Source of the DNA: Membranipora membranacea
Lineage: Eukaryota; Bryozoa; Gymnolaemata; Cheilostomatida; Membraniporidae
Length of the DNA: 64,000 bases
NCBI GenBank assembly: GCA_914767715.1
Contig: OU612069.1
Coordinates: 372,001-436,000 of the forward strand
Direction of reading: 5' to 3'
Under the pieces are notes generated by a model. It saw nothing but the letters and a program-made list of their open reading frames with translations, had not been told where the DNA came from and ran no database searches. The translations under genes and the position numbers were made by a program. Positions 37,586 through 49,868 of this stretch are shown here, one piece after another. Position 1 is the first letter of the stretch, and each line of letters starts with the position of its first letter.

Positions 37586-38207
37586 CACTGGGCTTTGGTT
37601 GGAACCCAGGTGTGCTCCGACCTGCCTGCAAACAGAGAGCAACCTGGCGCAGATATTGCGGCCTGGCCACTAAGGCAACAAATTTTGCCGACTATGCTCC
37701 AGGATGTTGCTTGCGACAAGACATCTGATTTAATTCAACCTTCAATTTTAATCTGATGTAATAATGCTATAATACATAAATATCATAAGAAGCAACAAGT
37801 CTTGAGACACAAAGGTAATCCTCAGGTTTTGATATTCTAAAATTACATTGCCTTTAAATACTTTGGAAAAGATAAACAAGGCACAACATTAACAAATTCT
37901 TTCCCTGTAATGAAACACAGAGACTGCAATACACCGGTTGTTTACAAATAAGATTTTCTTGAGGGATTAGAAAATTTACTCTGAGAAAACAATGTCTGTA
38001 ATTGCTCTAACTGATATCTTCATCCAGCAGAGGTCTCAATTGTACTTGGATCGTTTCAATGCACTGCGTGAAGAATTGCTTCCAATTTTGTTTGGAGGCC
38101 ATCTCAGATTTGTTGTTTATTGAGGCAGCCCACATGTTTGGCTAACCGAATCCTCAAAAGTAACAACATTATAACTTGTTGCAGTATAGATGCAGTCCCA
38201 GGGCACG
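37586..38207 (+). repeat. ~600-bp direct repeat, copy B
   Basis: Same start and end as copy A, with an extra insertion of about 47 bp (after TTTTAATC near 37753) rich in TAATA. Copy A lacks this insert, and the sequences diverge abruptly after GGGCA. Confidence 0.7.
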
Positions 38208-39536
38208 ATTTTAAAAAAAATGTACAAATTCAACCGTAACATGAATGCTGTCAATGGTTATTTCAGGACTACAATTCCTTAATGGTGATAAATACACCAA
38301 GGTCGAACATACAGAAACCAGCTCACTGAAAATGCAGCAGAATATTTCACATAGAATATCATGTGTGTTATTAAGGGTGAGCCCTCCAGACACACAGTTA
38401 TCATAATCCTATACGCATCCAGCATAGTTACATTAGTGTTTTTCAATAATAAAAATATTGGGATGACATTCGAGTAAAATTTAAGCTCAAACATTTGGTT
38501 GTAGTTTTTAAAATGCTATCATTGAACAGTATCCACTGAAAAAGCCAAATCCGAACCATGTTTCGGAATATTAATAATATTAATTATTTTGAGGTCTATA
38601 GTCGATTCTGATAGAATTTGATGGGTGACTGATGGGTCACCACGATCTATACTGAAAACTTATATCAACCAACAGAATTATTCTTTTGTTTAAGTTCAGT
38701 ATAGCATCTCCATTGTCATTTGTAAATTGCTCCACTCCTTTGATAAAAGGCAATTAGAATTTGTTTGAAACTGTACACAATAGCATAGAAACATATAGGC
38801 TCTTTGCACTGCCTTGCGCAACATTGCCACTGTTGGATGAAATAAACACCGTAATGAAAAAGTAAATCGCAATTTTAAATATGTTAAAAAAATATTTCAA
38901 GCATGCCCTCAAAAGCTCGTTTAGATAATGTGATTAACTAATGCTCCAAAAAAAACCAGATCTCTGGGAGTTACCATGTCGAAGTTTAGTTCTGCCAAAA
39001 AAGAAAAACACGAACTTGGAGATTTTTTGTCAGATTTGGAGTTTTTTGCAGAAACAGATAAATGAATAGTTAGCTGATTGACTAACGATCCAGGTGACCA
39101 AATGTGGTTATTCTGAATTAAAAACTGTAGGAAGGCGATAGCTTTTGGAAAAGTAAGGAGGAGATAACTACAACTGAGCATTTTTGACTTTAAATAACTG
39201 AGTAGTTTTAAATCAGTGATCTTTGTTGGAACGCTAAAACTAAAGTGGAGTCTAAGGACCAATATATACTGTGAGTATCATTTGAATTACACTATCATTT
39301 TTTTATAAGTATCAAGACAATAAACCATAACTTAAGTGAATATACTGTTGTAGTTGATTTCTATGCATATAGTAATTGGCAAAGTAATTAGGGACAGTTC
39401 GTCAGGTACTCAGACGTCAGGTCATATTCACTAAGAGTTTATAAGGTAATTTTGCAATCAACTAAAGTAAGTCGTTGTTAATTGTTACTATAACAACACT
39501 CTGAAACAGGATTCAAAATTAACTTTAGGAGGTTTA
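38208..39536. other. Intergenic, nothing recognised
   Basis: Open frames here, including 113 codons at 38921-39262 on the minus strand, have no domain signatures and no convincing splice context. Confidence 0.4.
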
Positions 39537-39845
39537 ATCATTGTGACCCACCGCTAAACGCAGGTATTTCGCGTAGGTGCTCATATCAAAGTCGGAAATC
39601 ATTGTGACCCACCGTAAAACGCAGGTAATTCGCGTTGGTGCTCGTATCAAGTCGGAAATCATTGTGACCCACAGTTAAACGCAGGTTATTCGCGTCTGTG
39701 CTCATATCAAAGTCGGAAATCATTGTGACCCACCGTAAAAGGCAGGTAATTCGCCTTGGTGCTCATATCAAGTCGGAAATCATTGTGACCCACAGTTAAA
39801 CGCAGGTAATTCGCGTCTGTGCTCATATCAAGTCGGAAATCATTG
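39537..39845 (+). repeat. 60-bp minisatellite with internal palindrome, five copies
   Basis: Five head-to-tail units of 60-61 bp each start CATTGTGACCCAC and end AAGTCGGAAAT. Units 2 and 4 resemble each other, and units 3 and 5 resemble each other, suggesting a 120-bp higher-order unit. Each contains an inverted pair around AGGTAATTC: AACGC/GCGTT in unit 2, AAGGC/GCCTT in unit 4. Confidence 0.9.
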
Positions 39846-42800
39846 AGAAGTATCATTGGGAACTACTGTTAAATTAGAACAGAAATAATTAGTAGTCATA
39901 TTTGCTTGGGGATTAAATAGATTAAGTTTCGGAATAATAGTTTAGGATTAGATTCTTGTGTTTTAAATAAGTTGGACGCTACCGATTTAAGATAAGATAC
40001 TTCTAATCTGTGAAACATTAATTCAACATTGAATATAAAAATCGAACAGCAATTTTAGAGTGACCACAGACTGTTACCTCATTCCTTCACTAGAAATTGG
40101 GTTGGAGTCTTTAGCTAATTTAGTTTAATTCCCGGTGGTGGCAAAATTTTTTTCTCAGCTCTTTCATGGAAATGGCTGCATATTTCGACTTCGAGCCAAG
40201 AGGTGATAACTCAGCTCGATCTAGTGTGGCAGTCCTAATTTAAGAGTTAAAACAGGAAGTGGAGAGACCAATAACTGTTGCAGCGACACACAATCGTCCG
40301 TTCTACCATGATTTAAATGCAATCAGCAGGAATAACTGATACAAATACAGATTTTACACTACATAATTGGAAAGTAACTGTACTGACCGTCATAAGTTTG
40401 TTCCTCGCTTGCAAAAAATAATACATTAACAAAAATGATAGAATTCTTGACACTGACCAATCTTGGAAAAGCATGGAAAAGAAAACACATTCCACTAAGT
40501 ATCCCATCAAATGAACTGCGATAGTAAAGTTGTCTATGTAGACTAGGTAGACAGAATGAAGAAAATCCAAATTATACCTCTAAACTTACAAATTTCATTA
40601 TTCACCTCATTATATGACCAAGGCTTGTGCGATGTGTAACGCATGTTAAGTGGAGAATTTTACTCACCCCCTGATGCTGATCGTCCGGCACTACTAGTTA
40701 CTCCACTCTGTTCCTCCATACTGTCAAACAAGGTATGGCAAAGGCGTTTGCATATAGTAGGCTCTCATTACAGACTCCAACTCTAGTGTGAGCTAAAATG
40801 TAAGACATACACAATAATATAAGAAGTGCTATTGATGCAATACTCGGTTCTATGGTCAAACTTAGATAGAGCGAGAAGCTGCGGTGCACGCCCTCAAATC
40901 ACTGCTGCCACTAAGGCAAAGTTGTGCTTATTTCATTCCGTCTATAAGTGAATTATTATTATTATTATCTTTATTACTAACCATTGGTAGCAGACTAAAA
41001 ATTAGCAGCGACCCTCATAAGTTTTTGTAGAAAAAGACGAGGCATCCTGGGTATAAAAAGTGAAATATAAAAACTGATCAGTTTAGTTTATTCTTTATAA
41101 TTAATACAGCCGGCATTGCTATACTTCATCAGTACTGTGCTCGATCTCAGAGCAGAGCTACACATGGTGTCTGTCTGGCATTGTTTTAGTCTGGCTGATC
41201 GGCGTAGAGTAGAGGGGTTGGCTGTAGCAGTTTGTTGTTGTTGTAAGTTCTCATCGGGCTCAGTGCGAACAGCAGGTGTTTTAATGGCTATGAGTAGCCC
41301 TGTAAATAGCATAATTTCGATCCATGGAAATGCAGTGAATGTCACCTAATGGGCAAACAACATGCACAAACTAATCTTAAAACTCAGGGTATGAAATTAA
41401 CGCACTGGGTCATGACGTCATTATTGCCAACCAGTAAGACAGTAAGCTAATAACTCATACCAGTTTGTCATAGCATTAGTTTGGAGCTATCAGAATTCAA
41501 TGAGCACTCATTTGCCTGTGTGGCAGCAGTGGTTTATGAGTTCAAACATGGAGTTGAGAGACCAGCAACTACATACATTTCACATTTAATGTCAGCTAGT
41601 GATTAAAATCAATGTTGCAAGTCTATATATCTGATCATATGCAACTGATAACAGAGATTTGATATATAATGTTTTAGTAACAATTTCATTCATAGTTGAG
41701 CTATGACCCATTATATACCAACATTATTATAACCCTATTCATCCTCAATGTTGTTCTATCCTAAAAGCGACAGTCTTCCAGCCACCCGAGCCAGCGACAC
41801 AATCAACACCTTTATGTTAATCAGCTCATAAAGTTGAGGATACATGGCCAAAATTTACAATAGATCAATGCTTCAATACCAGGCAGTCTCCGGTCAACCT
41901 CCACACAGATATTATCAGGATCACGATTGCCTCATTATATTGAAACATGGAATCATCACCTTCTTGTCTTCAAATTAGTACGATGTAATTTTGTGAGGTG
42001 TTGTTGGAATACGAAGGTAACTAAGTATGATCTTTTTAGTCGTCTTTAAATTTTGTGACAATGCATTTGATTGAAACATTTTGGTATCAAGTACAATAAA
42101 TAGGTAGCTTAGCCAGTGCAGATGTGATAACATTCAACAACATGAAAGTACACAATAAAAAAATACATAGTAGAAATAATCTTTTACAATCACTAATGTG
42201 CTAGTCAGCCAGCAGCAGAGGGTCAATTCTGTTGCTTAGCCCCATACAGATGCAGTGACATTCCACCGCATGAAAGAACCCTATCGACAAAAACATTGTA
42301 AATAAATCACGCTATCAATACTGTGCTAGTCCGCCAACAACAGACAGTCATGTGCAATAATTATGTTACTTAGCCCCAAACAGAGGAGGAGACATGCCAC
42401 AGCATGAAATGATCGAATAATCAAAAATTAAGGAAGTTATCAATCGCTCATTCCCTTGCTAGTCTGCCTATATCAAATATCACTAGCAATGCCTACTAGC
42501 AAATCATATTTCTAATACCATGCAAACTTTGATAATGACTGAAATTCAGGTACCTTCCAGTCAAGAGTTAAAAATCCCGTGTATCAACATCAACTCAGAT
42601 TTCGTTTCATGCTATAGCGTGGAATCACAACCTTAGCTGCCAAAAAAATATTTACTAGGTGCTTAATTTGTAAACCTCAATTATAGATTGATTCATTTAT
42701 GAGTTTTGCTAGTAGCTCAGGGGAATTCAAGAATGCGGTAGAATCTGAAATTGCATAGTGCCATAAAAAATTGCACCATCCACAGTATTTCTTTTAGCAT

Positions 42801-43824
42801 GGATATGTGTCATGAACGGATGTACATTGCCTGATGAGTCCAGAACGGGTCTTGATACGTTGAATAAGGTGGAGAAGAATAATATATTTCTTCCAAGATG
42901 AATTAATATCCGTCCAGAGTAAAATAATATATCCGTTTGGAGAATCAGAGTAGAATAAAATATCCGTTGAGAGTAGAATAAATTCTCCGTTCAGAGTAGA
43001 AAAAAATATCTGTAGGCTGTAGGTTCGTAGGAGATGAATTTCTTCACTGCTTGAAGGCAAGCTTAGAAATGATTAAGCTATGCCTGTCTCCACCTGTGGG
43101 CTCTAGCTATCAATGCCATAACCTGCCAGTCTTTGCTACCTTTTGTCAAAAATTCGGGTACTCAAATATGCACTGGAATCGATCTTTTTTTTGTGGGGAT
43201 TACAACTTTCACACGTATGTGATTAGGGAATTTCAGAAATGTCTCACCTCTGCGCCGCTATTCTAAGACCTGTCCCCATTGTATGATGTGCAGATGTTAA
43301 ATCCTTAGACTTGTTTACTCACTGTAATTGGAATTCATGGGACCTTAAAAGTCATTTGGAACGTCAGATCTACAATTTAATGTTCCACATGACTATTTTA
43401 GGTCCCATATGACATGTATGATGAGCATTTGGAACATTTTTGTCATTTGGAACGTTAACTTGGAACCTTTTGGATAACAGTGTACCCAAAACGAGAGCAT
43501 AAAAGGGGCTAAGATATGGAACAGATGTGGTGATCGTCAAGGTGAGACAAGTCATTATGCGTATATCACTATTACTATAAGTATGTTTATAATACAATCT
43601 CGTCTCATCCCACAGAGTGAGAATCAATTGAAATTGGGCCAAAGCCTGTTCTTGGAACTAGATCAGTATCCTGATTTTGACTGAGTCCTCTAGAATGATG
43701 CCAAAAGCTTGTTTGTTTCCACAATCACTATTGTGATCTGAGGCAACTTGGTTATTTGTAGCTGATTTTTCAATAAATTATCATATTTACACATAGGTGA
43801 TCATGTTTATGTTATTATTTTCAG
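39846..43824. other. Intergenic or unassigned, low-confidence exons only
   Basis: A minus-strand 52-nt frame at 40668-40719 starts with ATG and ends at a GTGAGT donor (MEEQSGVTSSAGRS...), but no following exon was found. A minus-strand 85-codon frame at 41088-41345 has a hydrophobic start, a Q-rich stretch and LRRSARLK; it is unassigned. 42885-43012 holds a roughly 30-bp tandem repeat around AGAGTAGAATAAAATATCCG. Confidence 0.35.
42885..43012 (-). repeat. ~30-bp degenerate tandem repeat
   Basis: Four to five copies of a unit around CAGAGTAGAATAAAATATCC follow one another, with length changes between units. They account for the repetitive minus-strand open frame at this place. Confidence 0.65.
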
Positions 43825-44051
43825 TATTTTGTGATCGACTTAATAATGTTCTAATCAGCATATCAATGGATGAAAAAGAGGAAGGATTCGGTGTTCGAGG
43901 TACTAAATCTGCTCACTCATACTCACCTGGAACTCAGCCTGCTATAAGAATGCATGGGTGTTACACTGCCATGATTGGGAGCTATATAAGAGTCACAATG
44001 GTAGAAGGGGAAAATTATATCAACATATATGAGATTGAAGTACATGTGTAA
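43825..44051 (+). CDS. Terminal exon of a discoidin/fucolectin-like protein (partial)
   Basis: The acceptor TTATTATTTTCAG is followed by a phase-1 frame ending in TAA at 44049-44051. The product starts CDRLNNVLISIS and ends GSYIRVTMVEGENYINIYEI plus a short tail. CxRL followed by a final Y(I/V)RV...EIEV strand is the C-terminal half of F5/8C or fucolectin-type jelly-roll domains, which bind glycans or lipids. The N-terminal half was not found upstream, so it may be a distant exon or a fragment. Confidence 0.45.
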
Positions 44052-44640
44052 TGCTCAGTGTGATCAAAATTTGTTTGAAGTCACTGCACAAAACCATGAA
44101 CTAAAACTTGTATGTGAAGTTGTTTTGGGCTGTTGTATGAATCAATTGAATGAAATTATTGATCATTAATTTATCGTTTAGTTTTGTTTTTGCACAAATT
44201 GTAAACTTTATTGAAATCAGCTCAACAACTTCCTAAGATTGTCCTTTTTTATCTGTTCCTTAAATCATAATTTTTAAATTCTTTTTTTCCTGGATACTTA
44301 TATAAATTCCATTCTAACCCCAATTATAAATGTTACATCTGTAGCAAGAGTTACTGAAATTTGAACACACAAGGTATCATCAGAATACGATTTTATGTAG
44401 TAGGCCTATAACACAAGCAACAAAAACTGTAGCTTTAGTCTATTTTGTAAATGATCGTTTTGGTTTAGTAAATGTTGAACAATTTCTGTTCAGGCATCGT
44501 ATAAAAGCCTCAAACTCCATTTTTGTGTCAATAACTCTCTAAAAATGTATTTAAATTAAATATCTAAGAATTTAATTTCACTCATCCACTCAGTTCTATT
44601 TATTCTCCAGATTGTTGTTCTTCCAATCATTATACCGAAC
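44052..44640. other. Intergenic, nothing recognised
   Basis: AT-rich sequence after the discoidin-like exon. No open frame with features. Confidence 0.4.
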
Positions 44641-44649
44641 TGAAAATAT

Positions 44650-45240
44650 TATCAATGTCAAAGATAAATCAGGCCTGATTTGTTGCGACCATATTTGATG
44701 AGTTTCGTACAATTTTTGGAACTGAAAATCCTGAAAGCTTTCCTGAAATCATCCGTTTTGTCTTAAAACAGCACGATTACCGCTTCTTTTCAAAAAGGGG
44801 GATAAAAATGTAGTACAAAAAACATCCGCCGATTTCTGTTTTTAGTGCACTATCAAATATAGTAGAGAAAGTTTTCTGAGCTCAAGTTTGTGATCACTTG
44901 GAAACAAGATCACTATTAACTGATCTTCAATTTTGGGTTAAGATCTAAAAAGATTATTACCGACGCTATCAGTAAAATTACAAAGTAACTCAAATTTCAA
45001 CACAAGCTCTATAACTCAAGGAGATTTTTTGGATCTTTCTAAACTACCAAATATTACACAAAAAAATTAGAATGTTATGATTTTTCAACGTCTTCTCAGT
45101 TATTGAAAATTTAATTTGAAAGACTGAAAGCAGAATCTATGTATTGGTGAAAACTCATCCGAGATCGAAACAATAAAAATTGGTCTCCCACAGGTCTAGG
45201 TTCTAGGTAGCTCCAGAACCTTAAACAAGCAACATCTGTA
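44650..45240 (+). mobile_element. Fossil LINE reverse-transcriptase fragment
   Basis: In mixed frames, RT landmarks occur in order: LLFKKGDKN near 44780, PPISVFSALSNIVEKVF near 44830-44875, QVCDHLE and LLTDLQF near 44880-44935, and GLPQ.VLG near 45180-45215. Many stops and indels separate them, so it is a long-dead copy unrelated to the 25.6-kb element. Confidence 0.55.
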
Positions 45241-46334
45241 AAGTAAACAAATGGTGCTTTACAATTTGGCTTGTAATAAATTATGAGCATACACATCATT
45301 TTTTATTATAAGCGCGAAGAAAAACTAAATGTAACATTTTGCATTAAAGGTTAGGCCTCAACTTCCGGCTCCCTCACTCTTTTGTCAAAGAATTATCATG
45401 ATTGCACCTTCATTATCAACTTCAAAAGGTCACTTTACAATGATATCCCGCTTCTCTAATACCAAACGTGTGTTATGATGACTTGTTACAAATGCAATAA
45501 AATGTGTGTAAATGAGTAACAAACAGTGTTAATACTTAATTAGCCCACTCAAGCTTACAGCTTTGAATATATTACTGTCAATTGTGTTCTCACAGGGTTG
45601 GCTTCATGCCGCAGGGTCAGGTCATGAGGAAGTTGTACTAGAGAAGGCCGTGAAACAGCGCTTGTCTCATGGTTGCTAGCTGAAAACCTGTGTGTCGTGC
45701 AGGGGTTGAATTAGTGCAACACATTGTTGCAAATGCATATTGACAGAGGAGTTTAATACAATAATATTGTGCGGGCTAATGGCACTCTTCAATCCAAAGG
45801 CAGTACCCAGGAACGTAGTCAGTGTCAAGAGAGTGACTGCGGTGTTCAGCATTGTCGCAATCCTCTTCCTGTTTAAAAGGGGATGAGAGTTGTCTTATCA
45901 AAAGTGGGGTTTGGTGATGGAAAACTCAAAAATAACCGATGAAGGTTGGTTTTCTTGATTCCAACCTCATATACCGCACCGATCACCATTGCAGTTTGGA
46001 GTTGCCTCCTGTTGGTGCTAGATTGAGAAGACAACTGTATACCGACTAGCCTTAATATATACACACTATACACACATATGTAAACATATAGTATTCAGTT
46101 TTGACAGGTGACTTTGCAAAAATTTGATTATCTTATTATTCATGACATATGCAGTGTTAAATGACTTGCTTTTATCCACAATAAATATCAGGAGATGGCC
46201 AATCCCGAGCATCACAGTATTTATCAACTGATGATTTGGGATGGCTAAATTCCATTCCTTATTACATCTCCATTTTTCATATTCAGTACCTTCTAGCCTC
46301 CGGGAAAACAAACAATATGGGGCTACGCTTGTGA
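45241..46334. other. Intergenic, nothing recognised
   Basis: No supportable gene. 46290-46335 carries a diverged CCTTCTAGCC...CTTGTGAG block that also occurs in the 3' flank of the TPR copies. Confidence 0.4.
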
Positions 46335-47266
46335 GAGAGAACTACACTCATGCTCCGTAGTGCTGATGTGATGCTAGCCTTTGCGAAATTTGATAAGGCA
46401 CTCCTTCATTGTCAGAATGTGCTCCGGATCGACCTCAGCTTACACGGTGGAGACCATATCAATGTGGGAAACGCATACCATAGCATGTCAACTGTGTACA
46501 GAGCTCAAGGATAAGTCACTCAAAATAAGACTGGACTCACTTAGTGACAATCATTCTGATGTGGCAACGACTTACAGCAATATTGGTGAGGTTTACAGAT
46601 ACAAAGCTATAATAAAGCTTTAAATTATCAACACAAATCACTACTCATCATGCTGGACACACAAGGAGAGAAAAATCTCAATGTGGCAACTTGCTACCAC
46701 ATCATGGGTATAGTGTATGACACAAAGTGTGAATATGACAAGGCTCTTGAATATCACCATAAATCACTGCGTATCCGATTAGGTGACAATCACCCCGATG
46801 TGGCTCTCTCCTATCATAACATCGCACTTGTGTACAATCATAACAGAGACAATGCGCTTTGGACTATTTCCAGAAATCACTCGTAATCAACCTGGATGCA
46901 TTAGGTGAAAATCATCCTAACGTGGCATCCACCTATAACAACATGGCAAATGTGTTCGACAAGAAATAAGAATATGATAAGGCTCTAGAATATTATCATA
47001 AATCTCTAAAAATCAGACTGGACACATTAGGTGACAATCATCCTTATGTGGCTCACACCTATCATAACATCGCACTTGTGTACAGTTATAAAAGAGACTA
47101 TGATGAAGCTCTTGAATATTACGGTAAATCGCTTACCATCTTTAAAAGTGTACACGGAGAAACCCATCCCTCAGTCATGACTGTCTGCCGAAATATCAAA
47201 AGGCTGCAACAAGACAAAATAACTGTTGTATACTTTAGTTGTCATGATGGATGGATGTATTACTAA
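46335..47266 (+). pseudogene. TPR protein gene, copy 2, heavily decayed
   Basis: It is near-identical to 15633-16601 but lacks the TIR-like N-terminus. Lesions against copy 1: a 29-bp deletion at about 46511, a 5-bp deletion at about 46607, an in-frame 9-bp deletion at about 46780, a 4-bp deletion at about 46855, and a TAA stop in place of a Tyr codon near 46966. The last TPR and tail (47048-47266) are open. High identity plus several disruptions indicates a recent duplication that became nonfunctional. Confidence 0.85.
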
Positions 47267-48255
47267 AGCCTTCATCTGTTCGGACTATAATATTGCCTTC
47301 TCTACTTACATATCATCACTGTCTACAACACAAAATATTGAGTGACTTCTTCCCCATCCCAAAGTATTGATTGACAGACTGGTATCCCATCATCATCTCC
47401 TGTCATCATTATTCCCCTTTGCTTATTTTTTTGTTTCTGACGTATATTTATTATTATGTGTAGTTATATCTCTTTATTATCGTTAAAATGGCTGCAGAGG
47501 ATTTTTTTGTTAGATGAAAAAGATGAAAGATAATAACAAAGAGATGTGTGATGAAGTGATCTGAGACCAACTGTGAGATTGTGATTATGTCTCTGATTAT
47601 TTTAAGACTCGTTCGTGGATTTGACATTTAGAAGCTATCAATAAGTGAAAGGGATCATCAAATTTTAATTATCTGCACTAACTCATAGAATCCTAATACT
47701 TCAAGGGGCAATAATTCAATTTCAACATAAATGTGATTTCACACTGTCAGGTCCATTCCTAATACTTGATTCCCTTCTAGCCTGTGGAACAAGATGCAAT
47801 ACGGGACTACACTTGTGAGCCTACATCATCAACAGTTTTGATTTGACGGTTTCAGGTATTATATAGTGCAGTAATTTAATCTCAACAACTTATATGTGAA
47901 GGTTTTAACACAAAATTTGTACGCTCTCGTGTACAATTAAAAGAATGTGCTAATAAAAGACATTATAAAGGTTTGAGGACATTTGCCTCCTTAAATGAAA
48001 GTGATCGGTTGAGCGTAGAGGATATTTAATCGCTATTCGTACTCCTGAATACACAGTGGAACAGCGACATTTAGAACTCTACTGTATGTGGGTCTCATAG
48101 AAACTCAGTGAAGCAATTTACATTACCTCAAATCATGTAAATATAGAATGGTGATTCGCTGAGAAGATGGCCAATTGTGATTATTTGTAACTGCGGTTGG
48201 CAGGGTTCCAAGTTCTATGCAATCAATTCTATGCAATTCTAAGCAATCTAAATTA
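47267..48255 (+). repeat. Duplicated 3' flank of the TPR gene, copy 2
   Basis: It matches 16602-17770 apart from the A-B-A'-B rearrangement and an insert near 47540-47660. Segment B is present once, inverted, at 47420-47485. Homology ends near 48255. Confidence 0.75.
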
Positions 48256-49868
48256 GTTAAGAAGTTAAATTCAATGTACTGATTAGGGAGGGTGAATCTG
48301 GATTTATCTGATTACCTTATTACAGTAGGAATATATCTCTCGGCCTTTTTTATCTAGAGTGGCTGATTTTTGCTGTTCAAAGTTGGAAGCTTCAATTTGT
48401 GTGCAGTACTCTAAAGAGAGAGCTCTATCCACATTGAAAACTTTACTTGATAGAAGATTGAAACTCAAACTACAATTTATTAAGACAATACAATTAGACA
48501 TCGATAGATAGTATATACATACTCAACTCAGGCTAGGGTTAGCGAGTAGTCAGGGTTTTCTGTCAGCAAGCCTATGAACTCAAAGTAATACGCTACTGGA
48601 GATTAATCTGAAAGGATTGGAAACATACTGGAAGTTATCTTCTCTACCTGTTGTGAGAGAACAACTTCTGTCATAAATAAGAACTCACTAAAATCCTTAC
48701 AATCCAACTGTTTTAATTAAATTTCAATCCAAATTCATTCTAATTAAAATTAGTAGTTTAGTAGTTAATTAGTAGTTTAAGACCTTGAAGCATTGTGGGC
48801 AAAAGTTCAATGATAATATCATTGCTACAACCATAAACATACAAATAAAACAACATGATTCAATATCGTAGTATCGTACATAATTTAATATAATATTGAC
48901 TTGATCAATTTTGACCAATTTGTTTGCATTAAGTGTTGCTCTCCCTCAACTGGAGAGAGAGCAACTCCGAAGATCCGCAGCTGGATCAGACCTAATCTAA
49001 AACCACAAGACAAACTAAATCACTAAACCCTTTCTGACTGCTGGCCTATATTCAATATTCAAAGACTTTCAGTGTTTGTCTATAATATGGTAGTTGTTGT
49101 TCATCACATGATATTAGTAGGTCAGGTGGTTGTATCAATGAGTATGATTCATTAACCAAACAGTAACAAAATTAAAGGTAGCAAAAAGCCAAAGTAAGAG
49201 TTTGTCCGTCAATGCGTTTCGAGATGGCAACTTGAAACTGGCTTCTAACTAATCAGTAGGTCAATTGTTAAAAATGATCCTCTGCGTAAAAATATTGAAA
49301 GAAAATAAAAATCGAGCATGCAATTCCCACAATGCAATTTTGACTTGGAATCCCATGAAACTAGGTTATGGGATACTTTTTTACCAATGCACTATCCAAC
49401 ATAAGTTTGCTATGTGCTTGAAGATAGGATAGCACTTCTAAGATTCTCACAATTCAATGAAAAGCCCTAAAAACTTAGTATGATCAGCATATTGGGTCAA
49501 AAGTTCATGAGTTGTAATAGCTAAGGGATACCTTCTCCAGTCTATGGCAGCTTGGTGCCGACTCCAGGCAGTCACATTTCTAGGATGCCTATTGCTATAC
49601 ATTTCAAATATATTCACTTACTCTTGAAGTAAGCTAGTGCCCACTTCATTCATATAAGGTCTAACTTAACTATAATTTACTCCTATTAGGGTCTAAGTCA
49701 TTGGTATTCATTGAGAGCCAGCCTGTGGGCTGCAGTCTACAAATTATATTCATATCAATGTCAAGAGGGCTAAAGCTTCAGTAATGAATGACAAAACTTT
49801 GCCGAGCTTGTTCTAATATTCTTTCTGGTCATTTACACAGTGCTGGGGAGAGATACCTTCTTAATCAC
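48256..49868. other. Intergenic, nothing recognised
   Basis: AT-rich sequence without exons I can support. It lies between the TPR duplication and the 3' end of the NHL gene. Confidence 0.4.

Noticed and set aside
38921-39262. 113-codon minus-strand frame
   Set aside because: No motif, no splice evidence, low-complexity composition.
40313-40570. 85-codon minus-strand hydrophobic frame near the ATG exon at 40668-40719
   Set aside because: Phase does not match the donor at 40668 and the composition looks like AT-rich chance.
42794-43060. 88-codon minus-strand frame
   Set aside because: Created by a ~30-bp tandem repeat.
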